A DNA stretch of 64,000 nucleotides. Source: Lobosporangium transversale. Its lineage: Eukaryota > Mortierellomycota > Mortierellomycetes > Mortierellales > Mortierellaceae. This document shows positions 29,810 through 39,792 of the stretch, piece by piece. The position numbers and the translations under genes are program-made. The notes beneath the pieces are model-generated. The model saw only the letters and a program-made list of their open reading frames with translations, ran no database searches and had not been told where the DNA came from. The number at the start of each line of letters is the position of its first letter. Positions within the stretch are counted from its first letter, which is position 1. Location: contig NW_019028987.1 in assembly GCF_002105155.1 (NCBI RefSeq), positions 364,501 to 428,500 of the forward strand. The letters are read 5' to 3'.

Positions 29810-32488
29810 TTGGTCGCTGCAGCAACTTCTCCCTCTCTTCTGGACAGAGGGAGTACTAGCAAGTCAGAGTTAAGTTTTGCCAATGAGCATAATAAATCTA
29901 GTAAACTCAATAATTCTGGCATGCACACACTCCCTATTACTGGTGATTCGCCTGAAACCTTAAATTGCTCAACAACGGAAAACGCTAAAAATGTTAAAAA
30001 TGAACCATGTGCCACAGATAACTTTAATCTAAAATCTCACCCACATTCCAATGATCACACGTCCACACTGTCATCTTCCCCCCCAATGGTGCCTAGAATG
30101 TTCGAGACAGTGGACCTGGACCTACTCGGGCCTCGCTCTATTCTAGCACCCTCTCTGCCCACCAAGAGTCAACTACGCCGCTCACGTAAGAAGACTGTTC
30201 GACTACAGTCTTTCACAGTGGACATTGCAGCTCACACCCTACTTACATTCCTTGGTGCTGTCAATGGTCGCCCTGCCAGAATCTTAATTGATGGCGGTGC
30301 CGAGGGCAATGTCATTAGCTCCTCATTCCAAAAGCAGCACTCCATTCCTCTACAGTTCTGTTCATCCATTCCAATCATTCTTCCTAACGGCGACCACTCC
30401 ATCTCCCAACACACTGCTTCCATCACTCTTGAGCGTGACACTTACTCCGACACCCTTGATCCACTCGTCTATCCACTCAAGCACTACGACCTTATTCTTG
30501 GCAAGCCCTGGCTCACCGCTATCAACCCTTGCATTGACTGGCGCACCAATGATCTTCACTTTACTTCACATGGCAATACCGTGCGCTGGTCATGTAGAGG
30601 ATTCCAAGCTAACTCTATTACAGCTAAGTCTCGTGGATTACTTATGAGCCACATGCATTTCCAAACTGTCGCAGCACAGCCGGGCAGTGAGATTTATCTT
30701 GCCACAGTTAAACTCCCTCAATCCTCACCAAACACCGCCACCAACATGCACCCTGATATTGCTTCTATTATCCAAGTTGAATTCCCTGACGTCTTTCCTG
30801 ACTCACTTCCTGCAGGTCTTCCGCCAGATCGTGGTGACTCTATGAAGATTGAAACAGACCCCAACGCAGATCCACCTGTTCGCCCTGTGATCCGTCTCTC
30901 CATCGCTGAACTCGACGAGCTGCGTAAACAGTTGGATGAGCTCTTATGTCAAGGACTGACAAAGGGTTTGCAAGGAAAGGTAAGTGGATGAATAACAAGA
31001 ATGATAATGAGCTGAGAACTAGAATGGATTCACGAATAGTTTTTATTGCAGACTGAGGTTTACTATGTTACAAATCTATCATATTTATACTTGTTTGACT
31101 GAAGCGGAGACGCGCTTCAAGAACTCTAAATAAAGCTTACTCAAATATTTCCTAAGGACTTTTACCATATGCGGAACTTCAAGTGTTGAGTTAACTTAAT
31201 ACACAGGATCCGAGGAAGATATCTGGTGCAATCTTATTTCAAGGTTCCTTGGCACTATAAGCCTTGGTTATTGGTTTATAGCTCTTCTAGAATCCTTGGA
31301 GCTATTCACGGAGCTAGAAAACTAGGAGACGCGACTTGGCTTGACAGGCAAACTATGCATGGAGGAATGAGTGAAGGAAATGAGCGGAACAAATTAATCA
31401 AGCACACGTGATCTTTTTCAGATTCGAATCAGACAAAAGTCATTCATCAATTCATGAGCTAGACATTGCTTGCTGTTCGTGACATCTTAGCTAAAGGATT
31501 TATTAAGCCTAGCACATCACCTTATGGCGCTCCCGTCCTTTTCGTCAAAAAGAAAGACGGGTCACTTCGTATGTGTGTCGATTACCGTGGTTTGAACAGA
31601 ATCACACGAAAGAACCGTCATCCACTTCCGCGCATCGACGAGCTTATCGACCGCTTTCGGAATGCTAAATATTTCTCGAAACTAGACTTGATGTCAGGTT
31701 ACCATCAACAACGGATTTTTGATGCACACACTCATAAGACAGCATTTCGTTGCAGATATGGCCACTATGAATTTAATGTTGTTCCATTTGGTCTAATTAA
31801 TGCCCCTGCTTCGTTCTCCACCATGATGTCACAAGCTTTGAGTCCATTGTTGGATAAATGTGTAGTACTTTACCTGGATGACATCCTGATTTACTCCAAG
31901 AATAAGAATGAACACCTGGCCCATCTTCGCAGCGTACTCTCCCTCCTCCGGAAGAACCGTCTCTATGCTAAACTAAGCAAGTGCTCGTTTATGCAAGAAG
32001 AAACTGAATTTCTAGGACATGTTGTTTGTAAAGACGGCATCAAGACAAGCGCGGGTCATGTCAAGGCTATCAAAGAATGGCCTCGACCCACCAAACAAAG
32101 GGATATCCAACAGTTCATTGGCCTCGCTCAGTTCTATCAGCAGTACATCCATGACTTCGCTACTATTGCCCTACCCTTGACAGCTCTCTTGGGTGATGGT
32201 GTGGCGTTCTCTTGGGATGAGGAAAAAGAGCGCGCATTCGCTGCCTTGAAGAGCGCCATCACCAAGGCCCCGGTGCTTAGGATATTCGACCCTGACCTGC
32301 CCACAGCAGTAGAAACAGACGCCTCAGGATTCGCCATAGGAGCTGTGTTGTTTCAAACAGATGAACACGGTGAGTCCCGGCCCGTAGCGTTTACATCCAA
32401 GAAACTTAGCCCTGCCGAGAAGAACTACCCAACACACGAACAGGAGCTGCTAGCTGTCGTACATGCACTCAAAACATGGCGCTACTAT
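29810..32488 (+). pseudogene. Ty3 Pol (copy 1), interrupted and truncated
   Basis: Protease with ILIDGGAEGN, where DGG replaces the usual DSG/DTG; then the start of RT. Open to 30946 (DELRKQLDEL), broken by LTR-like DNA, and resumes at 31466 with [22 protein letters not shown] and RNase [13 protein letters not shown] follow, and the frame ends inside WRYY at 32488, at a Tc1 insertion. Integrase and chromodomain are absent. Confidence 0.85.
30947..31464 (+). repeat. LTR-like insertion inside Ty3 copy 1 pol
   Basis: 518 bp beginning TGTCAAGG and ending GCTAGACA. The first ~335 bp match the LTR at 28327; the remainder differs. The last ~100 bp plus adjoining pol bases recur exactly at 36930-37050. 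Confidence 0.65.
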
Positions 32489-33430
32489 AGTGCGTGCCAA
32501 AACTGATGCAATAAATTGCATTTTTCAACATTCATTCCTCATTCTCCTTCTTCCTCTTTATGATCTTCCCTGCCACCACCGTTTCTCATTCTCATTTGTC
32601 TCACCTCCATGGAGTCTCATCGTCATCGCCATCAGTGGCCTAATTAGCATTTAATTGCAATTTGCTTTCAGCATCTCATTGCATCTATTATGGCAATTAA
32701 CAACTTCTTGTTTTTATTTATTCCTGTTACTTCTCCTTTCCCCTAACGATGTTCCCTCCTTTAGCCTTATATAACTCCCTCATCCTCTTCGGCATACCGC
32801 AGTATAGTTTGTGTAAGAATTCAGGAGGGATATGTGTCCATACGTCTTGGACTCTCTCCCAGAGATCCTCCATATTCTTTGGCTTGTCTGGATAATGATC
32901 CAACTGCACCTTCATGTATGCCCATATGTTTTCTATTGGGTTGATGTCAGGAGAGTTTGCTGGCCATTCCATGAGAGGTATCTTAGACTTTTGGATATAG
33001 GTCATTGCTATTCTTCCGGTATGAATCCTAGCATTGTCCTGCTGAAATATAAATTTGTCCTTATCCATCAAGTAGTAATCCCTGGACTTAAAGATATAAT
33101 CCTTGAGAACGTCGACGTATGTTACCGAATCCACCTTCTCTTGGAGCCAGCAGCCATCGCCTGGTCCGTAGTAAGTTATACAACCCCAGAACATCATTTT
33201 GCCTCCACCGCCTTGCCTTGTCTTTTTGATATGATGTGCTCGTAGAGTTTTATCCCATCGATGCTTGTAGTAGTACTTTCTTCCGCAGGACCCAACTCTG
33301 CTAAAGATGGTCTCATCTGAGAACATGACGTTCTTCCAGTCTTCTAGAGTCCAGTCCAAGTGATCCTTTGCAAAATTATATCGAGCATAGATTTGCTTCT
33401 TCGTCAGATCAGGCTGCTTCTGTTTTACAT
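32489..33430 (-). mobile_element. Tc1/mariner element Tc1-A, truncated by hAT
   Basis: Begins after a TA target in the RNase H codon region with TAGTGCGTGCCAAAA, close to the Tc1 consensus end CAGTGCTGGCCAAAA. The transposase is on the minus strand. The other end is lost where the hAT terminus starts at 33431. Confidence 0.8.
32727..33430 (-). pseudogene. Tc1-A transposase, N-terminus missing
   Basis: Catalytic core present: first Asp in MFSDETIF, second in FQQDNARIH, Glu in NPIENIW (34 residues apart). Homology stops upstream of QPDLTKKQIYAR because the hAT left terminus interrupts it; the helix-turn-helix domain is missing. Confidence 0.85.
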
Positions 33431-36400
33431 CAGTGCTCCTAATCGATTCGATACAACCGAAATTGAATGGGATTGAATGCATTCGATTCGGTTTCGGCTC
33501 AGGGTAAGTTTGTACCGAAATTGAATGCTCCATTCCTGTATCGAATCGAATGAATCGAATGTGTTGAATGATATCCCTAATGTGTAGCATGGGTCGTATG
33601 ATTATATCGAATGCATCGAATGTATCGAAACCGTTTACCGAATGTATCGAAACCGTTTACCGAATGTATCGAAACCGATTTACCGAATGCATCGAAACCG
33701 ATTTTTTAAGCGCATCGAATGTATCTATGCACTATTTAATACGACTATATCGGCTATTTGAATAAAAAACTTGACAGGTTAGAATGGGCTTACACAATTT
33801 GATGCGCCACGGTACATTCGACTAACGTTCAAATTTTGGAAATATATTTAAATTTTGACTTATCACTTATAACGAATGTATACAGAACTATAGCAACTAA
33901 TTTATGGGAGAACATTCATCCAAGAGTCCAGGATGACCAAGCGCTGGATCGTCGTAGGGCTAAGGCTATTTCTTTTAGGTGGCAGGAAGAACTTGGCTTG
34001 CGAAAAGCATCTTTCTGCCGGGGTTGATGTCACAGGGACTGCAAGATAGTCCTTTGCCATATTCGCCAAATTGGGCAAGCGCTCCTTTTGTGATCGCCAG
34101 TACACTAACTCTGGAGGCTCATGTTTACTAGCAACTAGAGAACTTCCTTCTCGAACGTATAATTCAAGCTCTCCACCTTTTTTCTTGATACCATAGCGTC
34201 TCATCTCCACTTCTTCTTCAGCTGGAAGCTGACTTGGGCCTTCTTTGCCCTTATATTCATCTTCCCAGACCTTCGTTACCATGTCTTGGCTGCTTTGAAT
34301 ATATTCACCCCATTCGTTAGCTTCCCACCAGTTAAACCGCATCCTCGGGTCCATAGCAGTGGCGACGGCATAGACCGCTGAGGAATCAGTTTTAGAATAA
34401 TAACGCAAAAGCTTCTTTAACCCTTGACCTGCTGCGTTTTTTAGTGGAGGATCCTCTTCTTTTTCAATATAATCTTCTAGGTGGTCGATCATGTTGTTGT
34501 AAGCAGACATGGCTCTGTTGATTGTCGGGTATCCTAGGCTAGAAGACACCGTCGCTGTGATATCATTAAACTGGCTAAGCAAAATATGGAGCTTCTTCAG
34601 GTAACCCCATTCTTCGTCTTTCAGGGAGAAGACCGATAAAAACGGTTCGTTCTGGCACATGCTCTGGTAGGCTAGCCTTAACGTTATTGCCCTATCCACC
34701 ATGATGAAAGTAGAGTTCCAACGTGTGCAGTTATCCCTTTTCAGTTCAAGGTTTGGGCATTTCAGGATAGCGCAGACCTGACCAAACTTGTCAATTCTTT
34801 GTGGCGAAGCTCTATGTATAAGTCGATATAAAAGGTATTTTATAGTTAAGTTTTATGATTCAAGTTTATATTTGCAGTCAAGATTATATAGTAATACTGA
34901 CCTGATCTTAACAATGCCTTTTCTGAGTTTCTGTAATGTACTCAGCGTTACAAGCGTTAACCCAACCGCATCCTCACACTCATTGTTGTTCACGTAGAGA
35001 CTGTCATTTTCAGGAGCCAAGTCATTCAAACCACTTGGACCCAAAATCGCCTGAACTGCCAGATTAATGATGTGTCCGAGGCATGGCACATGGTATAAGC
35101 CATCCTTGAGCGACTTAATGTTTTTTATTTTTATTTATTTTTATTTTTTTTAAGAGAAGCGTTAGAGATAACTCATTACTAGATGCGCTAGCATTATTGA
35201 AAGTGACTGAGAATTACCATTCTACTGCCTTGGGATGCTTTTCAAGCTCTCGGATCATTTTGGACATATTTGACGCATTGTCGGTGGTGATACTTAGAAG
35301 CTTGTCACCAATTTTAAATCGATCGATGACCTTAGCCAGAGATTCCGCTAAGTTCTCACCTGTATGCGCTCCATACAATGGCTCAAATCCAATGACCAGC
35401 TCTTGTTGGCGCCAGTCATGATCAATCCAGTGAGCTGTTACCCCCAGGAAGTTGTCTTGGAAAGGGCTTGTCCAGCCATCAACGGTCAGTGATACCTTGT
35501 TAATATCCTCAAATAAGCTTATGACTTGATGCTCCATGTATTGGTATTTTAGCTTAGCCTATTTTTAATCCATCTTTTTGTCAGTGTTTGGTTGATGTTT
35601 GTTATAAAAAAAAATAATAATTGAAGAGTAATAATAGTAATAATAATAATCATAATCATAGTAATAATAGTTTTACCTTGGTTGCCATGGTGTCATCAGA
35701 CGGTAGCTTTACTTGAGATGCTGTAGCCATTGTAGCATGGACTAGAAGCTCCTGGAGAGCAGTGCTTTTGACAATCGTAAATGGCTGCTTTGTTGTGATA
35801 ACGAATCGGACAAGCAATTCGTCAAATCTCGTAGGGTCAAATACTTTTGGCTGAGAAAATGAATTAAGCATCTTGTCCATCGGGCCTTGCTTGGAGAGAC
35901 TGCCATCATTGGCATTGCTATCTTTAGTGATGCGATGTACTCGCCACAGATGCTGGATGACCCCTGAAGTTGACATATTCGATGAACAAAGGTTTTCCCG
36001 CAGCTAGGGTAACAGCAGCGCATACCAGAGCCACTCTTAGTTTTAACACGCTCGGCCCACTTGTTCTTCAGTGACCACGCCCAGCTTCGGTTGATCGCCG
36101 TGCTGCTTGCCACGCTGGAGCTTGCCACGCTGGAGCTTCCCACGCTCCTCGTCACTAAGCTCTCATTCATCACGCTGCCGCTCATCACGCTCTCCATATC
36201 CATATCGTTGTCAGGTGCGTCAAAGCTGGCAGACATAGAAGTGCTACCAACGTCATAAACCTTAAGTTCATGTATGATAAAATTGCAATGGAGGTATTAA
36301 TTTAAACATTAAGGTTAAGTTTTTTCCTTCTTTTCTTAATACAAAGTAATATGGCAAATGTAATCAATATATACTTCTTCTTCTTCCTCCTCGATAATTC

Positions 36401-36929
36401 GACGACTTCGTTTACTCATTTTAAGAGATGTTTTGGGCTGAATTGAGATAATGCATGAAAAGGAAAAGAGAGAAAAAAAAAAAAAAAAAAAAAAAGGAAA
36501 AGGAAAGGAAATGAGGCGAAATGAAGCGAATGCAAACACATTTGTTGTCCTGATGCCGCAGTTGAGTATTTAAGTATAACGCACCAGATATCTCGCACTC
36601 GTTGTTAGGCTTTATTTTCTATAAACATGTGTTTTAACCTTATCTTCATGGTAATATTTTTCTTAATCCACGATTTAAATCCACATTTTGATTAAGAGTG
36701 CCGTGAGAAAAAATTTATAAAAATTTTAATCGGTATATCAAATGAATTGAATCGGTACAATCGAGGCACCGAATGATTCGGTTTACCGAATGCATCGAAT
36801 ATTCAATACATTCGATTCGGTTTCGACAATATATATTCATTCGGTTTCGATTCGATATGAACCTTACCTTGGTCAATTCGATTTCGGTTCGAAGGTGTAT
36901 TGAATCGAATGTACCGATTAGGAGCACTG
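33431..36929 (-). mobile_element. hAT DNA transposon with mismatched flanks
   Basis: 3.5 kb. Both ends read cagtgctcctaatcg as inverted repeats, starting CAGTG as usual for hAT. Subterminal regions are packed with cgaatgtatcgaaacc-type words (33600-33720; inverted near 36760-36900). The 8-bp flanks differ (ttttacat left, ggaatgag right), so this is not a simple insertion. Confidence 0.85.
33902..36236 (-). pseudogene. hAT transposase with BED finger, nearly intact, one frameshift
   Basis: Minus-strand multi-exon gene. A BED zinc finger (CCYPSCGKTF ... STSGVIQHLWRVH) is split by a 1-nt frameshift near 35975. GT-AG introns then join the segments ending MATK, DGWTSPFQDNFLGV ... TTDNASNM, PCLGHIINLAVQ, NCTRWNSTF and the C-terminal dimerisation block PAERCFSQAKFFLPPKRNSL. 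These are the RNase H-like core and hATC landmarks. Apart from the frameshift I see no other lesion, so the break may be recent. Introns contain long A/T runs. Confidence 0.8.
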
Positions 36930-37050
36930 GGAATGAGTGAAGGAAATGAGCGGAACAAATTAATCAAGCACACGTGATCTTTTTCAGATTCGAATCAGAC
37001 AAAAGTCATTCATCAATTCATGAGCTAGACATTGCTTGCTGTTCGTGACA
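36930..37050. repeat. 121-bp exact duplicate of 31364-31484
   Basis: 3' part of the LTR-like insert plus the following pol bases (gcttgctgttcgtgacat). It begins exactly at the hAT right terminus and ends where the Tc1-B transposase is cut. Confidence 0.85.
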
Positions 37051-37052
37051 TT

Positions 37053-37825
37053 GTGACTCTCTTAGCCGTATGCTTAGAATCATTGTCTTGTTGGAAGATA
37101 AATTGCTCTGGATCAATGTTGTACCAATCCACAGTATTCAATAGCTCGTCCTGGAGGATACGAATATACAGCTCGGAGTCCAGCGTGGAGTCGATCTTGG
37201 CCAAGTAGCCTGGCCCATCCCACGTCATGCAGCCCCAAACCATGATCGAACCACCACCATGTTTGACTGTGGGCGAAACTAACTTTGGGTCAATATCGGC
37301 CGCTTTCACCTTTGGTTCTTTATTTGTTTCCACCCAAACATAGCGCATGCCATCAGAAGATATCCTACAAATTTTGGGCTCATCGTGCCAAATTACTCGC
37401 TTCCAATCATCTTCGGTCCAGTCTTTGTGCTGGAGAGCAAAGTCCAGTCGAGCTTTCTTTAGACGTTTTGTTAGCCTAGGCTTCTTGACGGCTTTTTTAG
37501 CTTCCAGGCCTATATCTCTCAGCGCCCGACGCACCGTATTAGCTGACACCGGATCTTCGTTCTCATCGTTATAGAGTCTGGTAGCATGGACAGCTGATGA
37601 GATTATACCACGGTGAAGCAACAATCGAATATAATATGCATTCCGGTAATCGAACTTCCGTGGCCGACCAGCTCTACTTCTACTCCTGGCAGGCCGTAAT
37701 GTCTTGGAGATATTATGGACTGAGGATTTGGATATACTTACTTTTGTGGCAATCTGACGGACGGACTTGTGCTGCTCAAGTAAACGGAGAGCATCCTCAA
37801 CAACGGATGCTTTGATTGGCTTCAT
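37053..37825 (-). pseudogene. Tc1-B transposase, C-terminus deleted
   Basis: Open from MKPIKASVVED with helix-turn-helix and GRPRK hinge to the second catalytic Asp (FQQDNDSKHTAKRV), then chimeric with Ty3 sequence. The catalytic Glu is missing, so it cannot be active. Confidence 0.85.
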
Positions 37826-37950
37826 CTTTGGAGTGCTTAGGATAAGTAACGTAGGCTCTCAAAAAAGTGTAAGTGAAGAGTATCTACTCAAGTGTGTGGG
37901 AGATAATTTGAAAAAAATTCAGCAAAGGTGCGTAAAATAAGTGATGGTTA

Positions 37951-39586
37951 TACACTATCATGCAAAACTGATTCAATAATTCATTCCCATGTGCATTTCT
38001 TTTTTTCATTCCTAGAAACCGTATATGCATACACCACTCATACTTTGGTTTAATAAAGCTCCCGTCTTCTTCTACGTCATAGTGATGCGTTGTGACATTA
38101 GCTTGTCTCATTTGAATAGCTAATGACTTTTTTGTTCATGCAGGTCATTGAATCAGTTTCACATGTGCCCATTCGGTGGCCGAAGATCTTTATTCTTTTG
38201 TGAGGCATAACCTTACATCAATAGATAGTATTCCAACCATGGGCATCACTGACAGCTTGGAGTCTCTTATGGATACCTATGATGAGTTTGCGGCAGAAGT
38301 CCACTGGGATCCTGTACCATTCAACCGATATTCGCTCCCATAGTTCATCACAGCTCTTAGCTCGCTCCGGATACCTAGAGAGCCGCCTATCCAATTCTGC
38401 CCACATGTGTTCAATAGGGTTGAGGTCAGGGGATTGTGCTGGCCACTCTAGAAGTGTACCTTCCTCTTCTGTCAGATGTACTGACTCCAAATACTTCCTA
38501 ACAATCTTCGCCGTGTGCTTCGAGTCATTGTCGTGCTGAAAGACGATATCGCTTTTAGTTAGGCCCCAGTCATCAAGCGACATCTGTAGATCCTCCTGCA
38601 GTAGTTTGATGTAAAGTTGTGCGTCCATATTATTGTCAATCTTTGCAATGTATCCAGGTCCGTACCATGAGAAGCATGACCACACTTTAACGTTACCACC
38701 CCCAAACTTGACAGTGCCTTGCACCGACCTGCGAGTGAGGCGTCCCGGATTGTCGTCCCAGATCCACTGCACGCCATCAGAGCAGATTCGGTTTATTTAC
38801 GATTCATCTGACCAAATAACCTTTTTCCAATCTTCCAGAGTCCATTCCTTATACTTGTTGAGAAAATGCAAACGGGCTTTAATATGCCGTCGACGTAAAG
38901 CTGGCTTATGTACACGCCTCTTTGCTGTCAATCCTAACTCCTTGAGCCGTCGTCTAACGGTGGTCTCAGAAACAGCCGCTGGTATGAGCTGGTTGGCTCT
39001 GACGGTGGCCTCAACTGCAGACTTGAGTGTACCTCGTTTCATGTTCACCTTAAGATACTGCATGATACCTCTAGGTACTTTCCTTGGTCGACCGCCTTTA
39101 TTGACTGGCATGTACTCCTTATTATGTGCATAGATCCTGGTGGCCGTCGCTATTGATATACCAACACTAGCAGCAGTTTCTCTAGTAGACATGCCTCCCA
39201 TCATTAACCTCCTGGCTTCGTTGACTTTCCTTTGTGGAGTGGGTCTCATATTCTGTGAAGATATAGTTAAGAGAGAGTGAAGCAAGTGTTCATAAAGGAA
39301 AGAGAGAAAAGTCCTTTTTTTACTGGCATTAAATGACGTCCAGCAGTTGTCATGGGCAACATTTTAGACCACATGTGAAACTGATTCAATGACCTGCATG
39401 AACAAAAAAGTCATTAGCTATTCAAATGAGACAAGCTAATGTCACAACGCATCACTATGACGTAGAAGAAGACGGGAGCTTTATTAAACCAAAGTATGAG
39501 TGGTGTATGCATATACAGTTTCTAGGAATGAAAAAAAGAAATGCACATGGGAATGAATTATTGAATCAGTTTTGCATGATAGTGTA
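37951..39586 (-). mobile_element. Tc1/mariner element Tc1-E with 217-bp terminal inverted repeats
   Basis: 1636 bp between TA duplications (37949-37950, 39587-39588). Ends read tacactatcatgcaaaactg. The inverted repeats run 217 bp (37951-38167) with one mismatch seen (ccg/ctg near 38020), far longer than those of Tc1-C. Inserted in Tc1-B. Confidence 0.9.
38218..39249 (-). pseudogene. Tc1-E transposase with one nonsense codon
   Basis: Starts MRPTPQRKVNEARR at 39249. Helix-turn-helix, GRPRK hinge and the first Asp (VIWSDES) are present; an in-frame TAA at 38797-38799 follows directly, and the same frame continues to the end with FQHDNDSKH and NPIEHMW. A single substitution would explain the break. 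The last Asp and Glu are 39 residues apart because of a short acidic insert (LTEEEGT), not the usual 34. Confidence 0.85.
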
Positions 39587-39792
39587 TAATTGTCCAAATG
39601 ACATTAAATACTTTTGTCAATTAAAAACCATGATGAATGAGACTAGAGATATTTTAACTGGACCAGTACACTTAACATTGGCATACTTGTTTATTCTGAT
39701 ATAAATAAAAGTGCAAGCAACCATCGCTATTATTCTAATCAAGATGGAAAACATGGGCGTGAAACATGTGGACAATTTTGGAAGCCACTGTA

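Larger units (their letters stand above)
28327..32488 (+). mobile_element. Ty3/chromovirus-type element, copy 1, broken
   Basis: 5' LTR (28327-28737), PBS, gag, and pol up to the RNase H domain. Pol is interrupted at 30947-31464 by LTR-like sequence and ends at 32488, where a Tc1 element (Tc1-A) begins. Integrase and 3' LTR are missing here. Confidence 0.85.
37053..39790 (-). mobile_element. Tc1/mariner element Tc1-B, one end deleted, hosts Tc1-E
   Basis: The minus-strand 5' end is at 39790 (CAGTGGCTTCCAAAATTGTCC), next to TA 39791-39792 in the RT codons of Ty3 copy 2. Tc1-E is nested at a TA (37949-37950 / 39587-39588). The transposase end is cut at ~37053, so one terminus is lost. Confidence 0.8.
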
